Source: Luidia sarsii (taxonomy: Eukaryota; Echinodermata; Asteroidea; Paxillosida; Luidiidae). Taken from it: a stretch of DNA of 64,000 nucleotides. The notes under the pieces were generated by a model. It ran no database searches. It worked only from the letters and a program-made list of their open reading frames with translations, and had not been told where the DNA came from. The DNA is taken from contig OX465107.1 in assembly GCA_949987565.1 (NCBI GenBank), positions 10,855,721 to 10,919,720 of the forward strand, given 5' to 3'. Shown in pieces: positions 22,520 to 34,899 of the stretch. Positions within the stretch are counted from its first letter, which is position 1, and each line of letters opens with the position of its first letter. Position numbers and translations under genes: made by a program.

Positions 22520-23581
22520 TTGCCTGAAGCACACAAATGAAATTTGATCTGGGAATTTATAATGTACCAGTGAAAATATTTAATGCCAAATAAGGATTTT
22601 CACCTTTGGGGTCTTCACTTGACCTTTAATACTGAGGACTGGTGCTGTTTTATGTCTTGTATAATGTACAGTGTATATTACCACGTTGACTGCAGGGAAT
22701 GCAGCCTTGGGGCTGTGTCTTTGTGCTGGTTCAGCATTGCACTCATAATGCACTGAAACCTACATGTACACAATTTGTAAACCTACTGTTCACGTACAAG
22801 CCTTGCAATTAGCTCCAGGGATTGCATGTACAGTAACAATCATGTACATTATTGTATGTAACATATGGTTGTGTGCTATGCACAGACAACTGCAGCAAGT
22901 TCAGGGTATGATGTGATTTTTTTTTCTATAATAGTAGCTTTTCAGCAAAAAGAAAGAAAGAAAGAAGGAATTGCTTCATGTTCTGTCTCTACAGACATGT
23001 TTGGAAATTTCTGTAAGTTTTGTGATTAGTAAATGCAAGAAGAACTTCACTATGTGTTCTTTAAGTGTTCGAGAACAAAGTGTAGGAGCTCATTTTGTGG
23101 CAATTTTCCTGCCATCATATGTATGATATACAAATATCTAATATACAGGTACATGTAGGTATAGCTCTCTCTTATCAGTATCAGAAGAAATTGAGATTGT
23201 GGGTTATAAATGCGTTTTAGCACAGTGCATGTGTACATGTAAAATTCCAGGCTCTACATTTCATTCTGTGTGAGTAGGCCTATCTGATAACCCTTACCTA
23301 CAAATCTAGAAGTGACTTGATATGTAAATTTATACAAGTTCCAGTGATACAGGAAATGTCTTTGTTATTTAGATATGTGATGTAACAAAAGTTTTGAACT
23401 TGAAATAGGCAGACCCAAATTAGGTTCAAACAACCATAAGATCAGATTCAAAGCTGTGGAATAGTTTTGTAAATTGATTGAGAAAAAGACTAGTGATAAC
23501 TGATAAGACAGCTGTTGAAGAAGCACAAGGGAATAAATACCACATATACAAGCACTCAAATCATCAGTTTCAAGAAGTTTT
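22520..23581. other. Intron stretch without recognised gene
   Basis: Only a GAAA-type microsatellite near 22950-22968 and ACATGTA palindromes are seen. Confidence 0.5.
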
Positions 23582-24275
23582 AAGCCATGTCCGCACTGGA
23601 CTAATTTTTTACCAAGCCCGTGGGTAACATTCCAATGGGTATATCTTCCCGGCATCTGCACTTGGACTATCGACTCAGGTAATTTAACCGAGACGATCGG
23701 TAAAACTAACTGACTCAGCACTGGCGCATTCAAATGCTGCTCTTTGATGACGGCTCTCTGGTTCTCGCTCGCCTTCACCTGAAATTCATATTTCTTCATA
23801 ATTGCTCACGCTGATGGGCATCGTAGTACTCTAACTTCCAGTTAAGTTTTTGAATATTTCTGTAGTTCTGTCATTTCTAATGCATTAGCAAAGGACAAAG
23901 TAACGTGGTGGGAGAAAACGAGCATCGTACACAATGTACCGGCAATGTACTACATGTCCATGTACAATGTACAGTGTACATGTACTGTATGTACATGTAC
24001 ACGTTGTTACCCTTCGCCTGCACGAGTCTTGTATATAGTAACGTAACATGCGGGGCACCAGATGTGTCGTTTACCGAGACATCGTGTCTGGATTGGACTT
24101 TTCGACTTGGTTTAACTGACCTGGTCAATTAACCGGGCAGAAGTCGGTCGGTTAAGTTACCCATTCGAGTTGGGTAAGTTACCTGGAAGGAAAACTTCCT
24201 GGGCTGTCCGCATTGGTCTTAAAATGGTCAAGTTACCCATTTGCTCGGTTAGTTTACCCAGTGCGGACAGGGCTT
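23582..24275. mobile_element. DNA-transposon MITE related to 5156-5711
   Basis: Left AAGCCATGTCCGCACTGGAC and right CAGTGCGGACAGGGCTT are inverted ends shared with the element at 5156. Internal GGTAAxTTACC-type motifs also recur. Open frames inside have no recognisable domain. It is about 140 bp longer than its relative. Confidence 0.7.
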
Positions 24276-26237
24276 TAGAGAACATGCCTAATGATAGGGA
24301 ATGTACCTTCATTCTTATATGATCCAAAAATATATCCCATAGTGCAAACCACTGATCTCTGTCCTTCCTGAAACTGCAAATAGCATATTGGGTGTTACAG
24401 TTTGCCATTGTTCACCATTTTGACTTGCAATACAATAGGTTTGTTCGCTTCGCTTGTTTTACAGAACATATCTACATGTACCTTATCCTCAATGCAGGAT
24501 ACAGGGAGTGCGTTCAACTGCTAACATTGTCAGTTGTGTGCTTTGCAGACATTAGGCAATGAGCAATCCAGTTTATACATGTATGGTCAGTGGTGAAATC
24601 CTAAACTGGAGTCACTGGTATAGAACTAGATTTGTATAATAAAGCCAAGATTTACAGATTACAGATTTACCATGCCACAAGTGGTATTTAATCTCCCCCT
24701 TTATTCTCTCACTCCTTGGTTGAATTTTAACCAGCGGATATTGTCAACATGTGGTAACTGTCAGGAGCAAACTGCTTTGTGTCCTATTTCCTGTTTTATA
24801 TTTTTATATTGATATCAATTTTATTTATATATACAGATTTCATGGCAAAAACTTAAAACTAACACGTACATGTAATTGACACTTCTTTTGAAATACATGT
24901 ACATGTGCACATACAGTATCTCTATTCAATTGATCCTACACTCCCTATCCCGTTCAAACAACAGAGGTGGCTCATAAAAATATGTGAATGTACAGTACCT
25001 TGTGTGGTTGTCTGTCTACTATATAATGACAGATTGACAGATATGGTAAAAAGTCAAGTGGGATTGTTCATAAACAAGACTCCTGTGACTCGTGACTATG
25101 GTTCCGACTAATTAAGTATGATTTTCCTTGACTTAAACACTGACTTGAGTCATGAACACAAAGGACTCAGACCTAAAAATATTTCACCACAAAAATAGAA
25201 TGAAAATGGTCCTGGCGACTTTCATACACACTTAGATACTGACTGCAATCCCTGCCTACTGGATTTACAGACTTGAATTTGAGCAAGGGTACAAGGGTTG
25301 ATTAAATAATTCCATCTCAGTGGTTTACTGGAATATTTTATTTGATGTAATGTGTGAGCAGGCCAATAATTACTCATAAATTCGGATTAAGAAAACTAAA
25401 AAAGATTGGTAACTGTTTCCAATACAGAATTGAATTTTGAAGGTTACTTGACCTTTGTGACTCCGCACTCTGTTATAAACAACTAAGGCTGATTGGATTG
25501 GTTTTGTAATCATAATTCTGTAAGATAGATTGATGTGCTTTATTAAGATGGCACACATGTGCATGTGTAGTATGCATCCTTTAGTTTCATTTTTTTCAGC
25601 TGGTTTTAGTAGACACATTTTCTAGACTTAATTTTAACCAAGTATGAAATATTAAAGCCCTTTAAAAGAGAATGCAAAGACAATAAATTACACAATTACA
25701 AATTAGACAGACATTTACTGTCATTTACAGTAGGAAGTCCAGTTTAAGGTTTGAACTGCAGCTGAAACCTGAAATGAGTAAAACCATTTGTATTTGAGTC
25801 AACACTTGTATCTTATCACAAACCAGCAGTCCATGAGATGCTGTCTGTTGTCTAACCATTTGACATGTTTCAATGGCAACCACCTTTGCATCAGAGTGCA
25901 TTTATTCTCACGGGATTTGACTAAGTCTTGGTCATACTTCAGCCGGACTGCAAATATGATTTATTTCTGATGAGCCTGTAAAACTAGTAATCCTGTAGTG
26001 GTTTGGGACCAGGTTGGGTCCATGTTTGTAATTAGAATAGTATGAGTAAATATACGGGCATAAATTCAATCGTGTTCTTTGATTTAGACAGTTGTGTACA
26101 TCAGTAAGGTTAAATTTGACATGATTTTCAAAGACGAACGTTCCTATCTTGTCAATTGCTAATTCTGAGGCACTGCTTGGGTCACACTTAAGGGAGAATT
26201 CATTTTGTGGATCATGTAAGTAAGGATTAGCATTTAA
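24276..26237. other. Intron stretch without recognised gene
   Basis: An AT-rich intron with an ACATGTACATG microsatellite near 24893. No gene or RNA is seen. Confidence 0.5.
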
Positions 26238-26609
26238 AGCCCCTACACAACATTGGTAAGATCGAAAAACAGAAATGGTCACAGATTTACATGAAACTTA
26301 TACAGTTTGAAGATGGTTATTTATGGTAGAAACCTTGCACTGAAAAATTTCTGACTAAAATGTTGAATTTTGGGAGAAAAGAGTATAAGAAATCGTTTAC
26401 GTCTCACCGAGATCCAAACTATTTTTTGGAACAGTACGGCGTTGAATGCTGCATTTTCACTAAACAAATGAAGCGGTTTTCATGATTTTCTTGAGACTCG
26501 GTTGGCGGATTGAGCTGAAATTTTCACAGGCGTGCTATTTCATGCTTATGTTGGATCAGACAACGTATGGATGCTATTCTTTGACCTCGACCAATGTTGT
26601 GTAGGGGCT
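26238..26609. mobile_element. TTAA-flanked MITE (piggyBac/Kolobok type)
   Basis: TTAA flanks both sides (26234-26237, 26610-26613). The ends AGCCCCTACACAACATTGGT and ACCAATGTTGTGTAGGGGCT are perfect 20-bp inverted repeats. TTAA duplications are made by piggyBac and Kolobok transposases. It is 372 bp long and has no coding capacity. Confidence 0.85.
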
Positions 26610-27534
26610 TTAAACAGCTAGCGCGGAATTTCTGCGCTTAATGGAGGATTAATGGAGGAACAGCAGCCAATTGGCAATTATTGTTCATTGACTTTGGCAA
26701 CCCAAATGTCAACAGCGACCTACAGGACAAATAAACATTATTCTAGAAATTTGTTCATTGATGCAGTGTTTGGGCGAGGTTCATGTATGTAGGTTCAACC
26801 CTTATTGATGTTATGTTTAATTGGGATGCTGTTTCCTCTGTTAGAGCATGACACAACAGACAACAATCAAACTCCTTTGCTGCAATTATTTTTGAAGAAC
26901 ACGGCAATAAGCAGACGACAACGGACAGATTACTTTAGCATTCCAGGCAGGGAAGCATTCCATGCAGGGAAGCTTTCATGCATGCATGTTAAGAATAAGT
27001 TTTTGCTCACGGAAGTAAGAAATAATATTGACCGCTTGCTTCTGTAAGTGCTGACTTTACCCTTACAGTGTGCAGAGCCATGAAATTGGACCTAGATGAA
27101 TTGCAGATAAGAATCGAAATATCAATGCATGCAACATGCAAGTTGATATTTGTCTCATTTGCTTTCTTTTGGATTATTTTGAATTAATGTTTTTGTTTTT
27201 TAATATTTAATTGTTTGTCACTTAACTATTTCTTAACTATGGACTTTAACTTACTTCATAATTAGGGTTCTCTCTTTCTTTCTTTAAGAAGTTGTCATGT
27301 GACGCTAGAAGGATGTCACCATGACGCATCACACATTCATATCTAGGCTGTGAAGACATTGTTAAAATTAATATATATATAAACCCCAAAGTATGTGTTG
27401 GTTTGTTGACGATGAGAAGAAAAACAGATTCCCACCCAAAAATGCAGCAGGCCAATCAGTATTTCCGACTTCTTCCATGTGTCAACTATATTGGTAGAAT
27501 AAACACACCTCAATTCTTCCAAGATTTTTGTCCA
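26610..27534. other. Intron stretch without recognised gene
   Basis: No recognisable feature apart from scattered simple sequence. Confidence 0.5.
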
Positions 27535-27650
27535 AAATTAGGAGGGCCTGATGTTTCGATCCTGGCAGGACCTTTCTCAAAGACCTTTCTCTGCCTTTGA
27601 TAAAGGTCCTGTTACTGTTAGGATCGAAACTTCAGGCCCTCCTAATTTTA
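27535..27650. repeat. Palindrome of two Penelope-type ends
   Basis: Left AAAATTAGGAGGGCCTGATG and right, as its near complement, CAGGCCCTCCTAATTTT bracket two GGACCTTT/AAAGGTCC blocks. The result is a ~115-bp hairpin. Each arm matches the fragment that follows the GIY-YIG frame at 43993-44050, including the GATCGAAAC core in the right arm. Confidence 0.65.
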
Positions 27651-28231
27651 AATATTTGCATTCAGGTCATTTTAGTCATGAAGTGTAAGGCTACTTGCAG
27701 TAAATACAATTTTGTGTACCCTTAGTAAAATTCACCATATTGGTAAAAACTGTTTATTTTTAATATTGAGCATCAGTTGAATAATGTTTGTATGGTTTGT
27801 TATTTGAAAACAAGATTCAATAAAACTTGTTTGCACATACTTATGTACAAGGTTCAATAAACCCATCAGGTTTGGCAATAGGGTTACTTCTGACCACACA
27901 TCCAGACATTGATTAACCATTAAGTCCCTGGCTCAACTTTAATCCTACCTGGATTAACACTAGTCCATTCCAATTTGGGGTAATTTGTATGTATAACCCA
28001 CATGCAGGAAACCAGAGCTTGAGTCACAAGTCGGTTACCATGAATGCCAGACATAGTGACCTTGTTCAATTCAGTGTAGCTGACTTTGGATAATGGGACA
28101 ATTTTGTGTTTACACTTTCAGAATAAAAAGTAGAGACAGGTGTTTCTAATAGAAAAGGGAAAATGATAAGGAGATAGTAATTTATTTATTGTTAGAATGC
28201 CCTTGTGTGGTTAAGTGCATAGTTAAGAACT
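27651..28231. other. Intron stretch without recognised gene
   Basis: No coding or RNA feature is seen between the palindrome and the next repeat unit. Confidence 0.5.
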
Positions 28232-29254
28232 CTTTTTCGCCACGAAGCGAAAAAGCTATTGTTGTTGTTCTGATTTTTAGCTTTTCCGCCGCATAGCGGG
28301 AAAGCTATTGTTGTTGTTCTGATTTTTTTTTAGCTTTTCCGCCGCGTAGCGGAAAAGCTATTGTTCTTGTTCTGATTTTTTTTAGCTTTTCCGCCGCGTA
28401 GCGGAACAGCTATTGTTCTTGTTCTGATTTTTTTTTTCTTCTTCTTTTTCTGGTCGGAAAAAATCCCATAGACAAAGCACAGGGTTTTTCTGGAGGGCAC
28501 TTTTGCCATTGAACACACTTGGATTTTTTTCAAACTTGGCAAATGGATAGAGCCAATGCTGAACTAGTGCACGGTGGTCTTGAAAACTTCATGACGTCAC
28601 CACATGTCACGTGACAGCACTTTAAAGGTGCAAAATTCAAATTCCATTTTAAGCAAAAATGCAATTTCGTTGTGTTTCAATTTTGCAGTATCTCTAAGTT
28701 GGGAAAAGGTGTATCCAAAAATTGCCCTCATTTGATCGTGACGTTATCTCATGAATATTAATGAGGTCATAAACTTTTAAGATTTTAACATTCAATTGAG
28801 CATATTTGGCCAACGGAGCAAGATTTCTTTCATTTTTTCCTTTATATCTATTGGGGATGTAGTTTAGAAACACCCTCCGGGGCTAAAATGCCATGACGCA
28901 ATCGTGACGTCATCAAAATGCGTGTTTTTTAAAACACATATTAGCCAAAGGTTAACCTTCTCGAAATTTGGTGGGCAGTTAGCTATTGGGCTAGACATAC
29001 TAAGTCCTGAGTTTTGAACCAATTGACCATTGTTCAAAATTATTATGATTTTTTGAAAAATATAATGATGTCCCATACACTTTGTGCACAAAATATGCAC
29101 GTGCGTTTTGGGTTAGGAATGGAGGTTACAGGTTTGAATCCCGTTGATGTCAATTTTTTTTTTCATTATTTTTTTTTTATTTTTTTATTTTTTTAAAGAG
29201 AACCAGATGCGGAAAAGCGTTATGTTCTGTTTGCCAACAGACATAAATGTCTAG
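28232..29254 (+). repeat. Solitary hairpin-ended unit K (locus 2)
   Basis: Four palindrome modules in a row open this unit (28232-28440). The first is a TTTTTCGC/GCGAAAAA variant. The body has all CRE-type sites, although the second is changed to TGACGTTA. The B box is decayed (AGGTTTGAATCC). It ends with the hairpin and ATGTCTAG at 29254, then unrelated DNA, which defines the 3' boundary. Confidence 0.85.
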
Positions 29255-29301
29255 TTTTTATGATGTTTTTATGAGGTTTTCTGGAGGAGTTTGACTGCTG
29301 C

Positions 29302-29319
29302 ATATATATATATATATAT
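29302..29319. repeat. (AT)n microsatellite
   Basis: A pure AT dinucleotide run inside intron sequence. Confidence 0.9.
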
Positions 29320-29594
29320 CCATGTGTGCTTTTTATTCTACCAGTATTGCACAAATCTATGTAATAGACTAGCTTGTGAAATGAGGAAAAGGATTCTTTG
29401 GATTTTTGTTTTTTGGGGTCTATCATTTCTAAATTACACCTTGTAATGAGAATTGAGAATGGTTTTGTTTTGTTATTCCAAAAGTTTTCCACAGCTGTAA
29501 ATGTCACAGTAATGCTAATTACATTTACATGTGTCTAGATTTCTTTTGGGGGAGCTGCCCAAGTCTGAAAAGGGCAATTTATAAAGTGTAATGC

Positions 29595-29881
29595 CTAAGT
29601 CACATTTGCTCTACGGCGAGCGTACGGCGGCCATACGACCCTAAAATCAAGAGATACATGTACATGCGGTGGCTGCAGAAAATATGTGGCGGCCTCAGGG
29701 TGGGCCTACGGTGCATCCCTATTTTTTACAGGCTGTAGAATTATAGCGCTGAGTTATAGCTCTTTTCATTTCTACGTTCGCGGAAGCAATTAGATTCGCC
29801 GTAGCCATGCTGTAGTATGGTATATGGCGGCCGTACATGTATGTCGAGTGTACGGTGGCCTTGTGTTTTCTGTGTGGCTTA
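29595..29881. mobile_element. Possible MITE with CTAAGTCACA ends
   Basis: Left CCTAAGTCACATTTG and right GTGTGGCTTA are partly inverted. GTACGGCGGCC and GGCGGCCGTAC motifs face each other inside. The ends are imperfect and no target duplication is clear. Confidence 0.35.
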
Positions 29882-31339
29882 AAAATTCTTCATGATTTCC
29901 TCATTAATTAATGTCATTTAAGTCTGGGGAGGAAAATGAGAAATTTATTAATTAATAAGTAAATTATGAAAAAATGTTGACTCGCTTACATACCAAAAAT
30001 GTGCGTGCGGCTGCAATAATTCCATGGGTGCCCTATGGAAGCCCTAGTATGAGCCATAAATCCCATAAATTCTGACCACAGCATTGTATCGTGGGAACCC
30101 CTGTTTTCGACGCTACACGTTTTCGACGCTTAGCCTTCGAACTCACATCGCACTATGAAAACAACTCCGTATAACGATCTCAGACTTCGTATCTTACAGT
30201 TGGTTACCTGCTCTTGTCCGTCACCGAAAATGTGGAAATTTAAGGCTTTTCCAGTAGGCCAAACTCGTGTTATTTAAAAAGTTGCTCTTTTGGGGCCTAT
30301 TTTCCTAGGTACAAAATTAGCAGTTGCTCTCGAAGCTCCAGTTTTCTTTATTGTTGGTCCTAAAAAAAACTGAGTGTACCATAACAAACCCCAACATCCG
30401 TAGAAAAAAAATATATCACGCAACTTGAGGCAGTCCGTTCAGGGTAAAAACTATGGAGCCTCCTATAGGGCGTCTCGCTTATATATTTTTATAAATTTAT
30501 TTTTTATTATTATTTAAAGACAAAAAGTAACATGGCCCAAAAGGCTTTTTTTTTAAATGAAAAAAATAAAAGGGCAGCTAGAGAAAGTACCAAGAAGGAG
30601 GAAATGTGTCTCTGGAGTGACATTGGGAAAGGTCATAACTGAAGAAGCAGCGAGAAAGAGGATTGTGGAGTTTTTTTTAAATGTCACAAAAGAAGACACC
30701 AACAAGACCAATACGTTTTAAGCATAGATTATGAATGATTTGAGGAAAGTGTAAGAAGCAGTGTGGAAAAACAAAAACAAAGATGAACACAAAAAAACAT
30801 ACAGGGAAGAATTTTACAGTGCCACACAGCATTTTGAGTTATTTTAAGAATTTATTTTTTCGTTTGGCTGCACTGAGACACCTTACTAAACACCACTGAC
30901 GAAAATAGGTGACGATGCTTAATGCGCGGTGCGCCGCGGACGTCAACAAAACCGGGTAATCTTACGGAAGTGACAGGCTTGATCAACCTTCTCTATGATT
31001 ATTCTAATAGTCTGTGGTGTGGAGAAAGTGACTGAGACCTCTTTTAGTGTGATACTTTCGTCGACATTGTTCAGTTTGAAGAAAAGTCCTTATATCGTCG
31101 AAAACCGGTTATTGGAGGATATTCCTATTGATATGTGCATTTGTTGCATAAAATCCATTACTTTTCCTGATTCATCAACCTGAGGATACTTTTTCTCGCC
31201 GCCTATTGACTTGAGTACAGAAATCAATGCTCAAATTTTTTTTTCAATTGTTAAACAAAATCTTTAAATTCTATTGAAATAATTATATATAATATGTTTC
31301 TTTATACGCTTTTAAATGTAATTTACATATAATCCACAG
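29882..31339. other. Intron stretch without recognised gene
   Basis: No conserved frame or RNA is recognised. It ends with the acceptor AATCCACAG of the next coding exon. Confidence 0.5.
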
Positions 31340-31421
31340 GGAGCAACCATCAAATGGGATGAGGAGTTAGGCTCAGTGGTTATAGCTAGGGTTATGCATG
31401 GTGGTGCTGCAGACAGAAGTG
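31340..31421 (+). CDS. MPP7: MAGUK p55-family protein, PDZ exon 1
   Basis: 27 codons plus one base follow CCACAG and precede GTAAGT (31422). The translation [20 protein letters not shown], then GGAADRSG, continues the PLGATI carboxylate-binding loop and the [14 protein letters not shown] turn of the PDZ domain. GGAADRSGL is diagnostic of the MPP3/MPP7 branch. PDZ domains of this family bind C-terminal tails of junctional membrane proteins. The exon matches the phase of both neighbours. Confidence 0.92.
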
Positions 31422-32157
31422 GTAAGTTGTACTTGTAGAAATTTTTTGTTGAAAAATGGCTCTTAAGTTAGTTACACATATGAAATGTTTTGACTCTATT
31501 GTAATTTTTTTGTCACTATCACTGAGAATGATTAAGGATAGGTCATAAGTACGTACACACACATATATATACTGTACTTTGTTCACAAGTACTAAGGCTA
31601 GCTGCATCGTATAAACAATTAACATTAAGATTCAAAGAGCCTAGGCACTAAAACCGATTTCCTCATCTATATGTTGATGAGCTGTAGAACTAAGTGAGCA
31701 TCACTGCCAATGGCTATGCATTCCCCATTCTGGCTGTCACGCCATCTGTCTGATTTGCCATCCACATGAAATGTTGAAATATCTGTATTAGTGTCTGCCT
31801 CAAAGGCAATTTTTGTGTAGTTTCTGTCATACACAGTTTAAGCCCATAGGCTATTTTTATGTAGTGTTTAATTATGTTCCGATCCTAAATGAAACCAAAA
31901 ATCTGAAAATATCAAAGAACCTTTGACTGGACTGTGATACTGATATGTTAAATAAAAAGTCCAGGTCAAGTGTAATTTTATTTGCTATTTGCATAAATTC
32001 TTTAAAATTTCTCAGTCCGTTTTCTTTTAATGAAATGGGTATTCAAATATTAAAAAGAAGTAAGGTTTCCAACTTCATACAAATTTCCTTAACACCACCC
32101 CCTCATTATTGCATAATGTGTGATGAGATGTGTATCCTTACACCTTTATCCTTGCAG
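31422..32157 (+). other. Intron within PDZ domain
   Basis: A 736-bp AT-rich intron with GTAAGT donor and TTGCAG acceptor. No other feature is recognised. Confidence 0.7.
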
Positions 32158-32243
32158 GTCTGGTCCATGTTGGTGATGTTGTTCATGAAGTCAATGGGAT
32201 AGATGTGAGAGGAAGAAACCCTGATGAAGTAGTTAATCTGTTG
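32158..32243 (+). CDS. MPP7: MAGUK p55-family protein, PDZ exon 2
   Basis: This exon completes the split glycine codon and encodes LVHVGDVVHEVNGIDVRGRN, then PDEVVNLL. That covers the HVGD..xEVNG strand and the second helix of the PDZ domain. It ends in phase 0 before GTAGGT at 32244. NGIDVRGRNPDEV is intermediate between MPP7-like and PALS1-like sequences, which is why the paralogue assignment stays open. Confidence 0.92.
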
Positions 32244-33142
32244 GTAGGTTAAAAGATTCCTTTATCCAATACTTGCATGTATGCTTGTAATAGAAAGAAA
32301 GGATGTGCTTGAATTTCTGTCATCAGATAGCTTATTGTCTGGTGTAGAAAACCATTGTGTTCCACTTGACTATCCATATGTCAGAAGCCCCACAAATGTT
32401 TTTGTGACTTTTGTAGCTTATTAGTCGATTAAAATCATATTTATTTTACATTGATTCTTGTGGTTATATGCATGTGAATTTGTGGGCTTTCTGTCTCCCC
32501 TCTATGTTGCATTTTATACTGAAAGTTTTGGAACAGGTTCTGCACTCATCTTATGTACATGTATGTGTGTATGTGGTTTCATATAATGTTTAATTTGTAG
32601 AACTAGAAGTAACCAGGATAATAGTTTCAAATGATACATTGCATTCTGGTCCCTTGTTAAATACATAATATATATAAGCCTAATATAAATATACGAGATA
32701 GTCGAGAATTGGCAGTTGATTTGAAAAAAAATCTGAAACTTTAATTTCTAAGCAGATTGTATTAAATATGAGATATCTTTTTAAATCAGTCTTATACATG
32801 TACTACCACCATCTTACAAGGTTGATCACCATGCTAGTTAAGGTTCTTTTATGCCCAATTTCAAGGAATCCTTCATGAATAGCAACAAAACAAATCCATT
32901 CACAGGCATCACAGCAGCCACAATTATTTACTTACTGTGAGCTGATTTCATTGGTAAATGAGATATTATTTTGTTCATGCACTTATGAAGCTTTCATTGT
33001 GGGTTAGCACATTGTTCTACCTCGTATCCTGTATGTGACAAAGAAAATGCCATAAACATAATAAACCCTGCTATGAAATTGGGCCCAAGTACCACTCCAA
33101 ATTTACCTGTGAGTGTCTCCTGAGCAAACAGTCAAAACTTAA

Positions 33143-34061
33143 AGGTCAACCGAAGTGCAAAAATTAGAAAATCCTCATTTGGCATTAAATATTTCATTGG
33201 TACATTATAATTCCAGATCAATCATAAATTGTGTGTTTCAGGTTTATTAAAAGCCTTTTTTAACTAATTAAAATTATACTTGCAGTTATTGAGGGCGCTG
33301 TTTTTTACGTCACCGGATGAATGCAGAGATTTTTTTCTCTCCCCGCAAAAGCCGTATGCACTTACATAGTCAGAGAGGTTCCCTGACATGTTCAGTAGAT
33401 AATGCACGTTTTTTGAGCATGGCACCAGTCTTTTTCTCTGCGAGAAAATTCTGACAATTTTGTTGGCCGAGATGTCTTTCGACAAGCTTTTTATCTCAGT
33501 CGATAAGAAGGATAGAGATTCTGAAAATAGTTTTTCTGTGGCCACAGTCAGGAACATGTTGCCAAACCATACACGTATGAGCCCGGATGGTCTCTGTGAA
33601 AACAAGCTTTGAAATGGACACTGCACTGCATGATTTGACAGGTCAGAATATTTCAGTCGTGTCAGTGTGATTTTTGACGTCCAAATGCGGCTTATTCTAG
33701 GATCATCAGGGAATAAATACATGTTTATTCCACTGCTGCAATCTTCAACAACGAATCTGGCTGGCGTGTCAACGGGTTTGTCGATATTTACTCCTAAAAT
33801 CGGTTCTTTTGAAAAACATGCAATGAACTGTTGGTATATACGAACGTACAATACAATAGTTCCCTGACAAGAGTAATGGACCTAGTCTTCATCCGCTGAC
33901 GTCACCAAGGGCGTGGCTGCTCCCCCTTCCAAACTTAAATATTTTTTTTACACTCTTTCCCATAGTTTAGAATTCAGGAAAAAATGGATCCATGGATGTA
34001 TTTTACTGACACCATAGTATTATTTTCAATAGTATTGCAGTTGATGCATTGCAGTTGACCT
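33143..34061. mobile_element. TTAA-flanked Kolobok-like element
   Basis: TTAA lies on both sides (33139-33142, 34062-34065) and the termini AGGTCAAC / GTTGACCT are inverted. Inside, on the minus strand, is a 195-codon open frame that may preserve a THAP-type zinc-finger fragment. Kolobok transposases use TTAA and often carry THAP domains, so the two observations agree. The short inverted ends and lack of a catalytic domain make it a non-autonomous or heavily deleted copy. Confidence 0.65.
33264..33851 (-). pseudogene. Possible THAP-domain remnant in Kolobok-like element
   Basis: The 195-codon minus-strand frame contains the segment YLFPDDPRISRIWTSKI, which resembles the FP.DP...W segment of THAP DNA-binding domains. 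An upstream ARFVVEDCSSG may be part of the zinc-binding N-terminus. The second cysteine and the C-x2-H pair cannot be assigned with confidence, and no RNase H-like catalytic residues are seen. The rest is serine-rich without a known domain. It is probably a degenerate piece of a transposase and not a host gene. Confidence 0.4.
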
Positions 34062-34899
34062 TTAAAGACTTCAGAGAATTTGAAGCCTCACTTAACTTGC
34101 ATGGGCTATTTCATTCTACATGATGTATGTAGAAACTGCTACTTGGCCTCAATTGCTGTAACTAAAGATTCGTACACAATACATGTATCGATATATATGT
34201 ATGTACCAGAGTTGTTTTGGAGGACCAACATTGTTTACTTGATTGGCAAAGGATATATCACCTCCTTTTCATTTATTGGACTGAAAAACAAAGAACTTGG
34301 GTTAGGATTGTTGAGAAAGTTGGTGAATGACTCCGGTAGATGAGGAATGTGTTTCGCGAGATTGGGACCAAGATTGACAAAGTAGTCAGTGAAACTATTG
34401 GCGATATGTTTAGGATCATCATTTAGTTTGCCTTCATGGATAATCTTATTGATGGGTTGGGAGGGCAATTTGTTGTTTAAAATCGAATTAATAACTTTCC
34501 AGGTGTTACAAATATTGTTCTTTTTATGTTAAAACTGATTAGCATAATATTGTTTTTTAGAATTCCATAAAAGATTGGTTAAAATATTACTGTATTTAGT
34601 TTATTTCAGCTTACGTTCATTCGTTGTATTTACAATATAGTGATGATAGAGTTTATTTTTCTTTTTAATAGATTTAAGAAGAGGTTTAGTCAGCCAGGGA
34701 GTAGGTGAATCGCAATTGTTTTTGGGTCTAGGTTTAAATAATTTCAGGGGAATGTTTTTGTCTAACTTCTTGTTAAATGTATCAATAAATAAATTGAACG
34801 CATGATCAGGATTGTCACATGATGTTATAAGTGACCAATCAGTAGTGTGCAGGTCGTCTTCAAAGTTTTGTATACTAGAAGAAGAAAAGTGACGATAAC

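Larger units (their letters stand above)
10626..31339 (+). other. 20.7-kb intron packed with repeats
   Basis: The intron splits the PDZ domain between EPL and GATI. It contains a hAT MITE (10807-11048), a Tigger-like element (11078-12327), the first large unit array (14498-21470), a SINE head (22438), a MITE (23582-24275), a TTAA element (26238-26609), a palindromic Penelope end (27535-27650), a single array unit (28232-29254) and a MITE (29595-29881). Stretches 12328-14497, 21471-22340, 22520-23581, 24276-26237, 26610-27534 and 29882-31339 show no recognisable gene. Confidence 0.75.
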
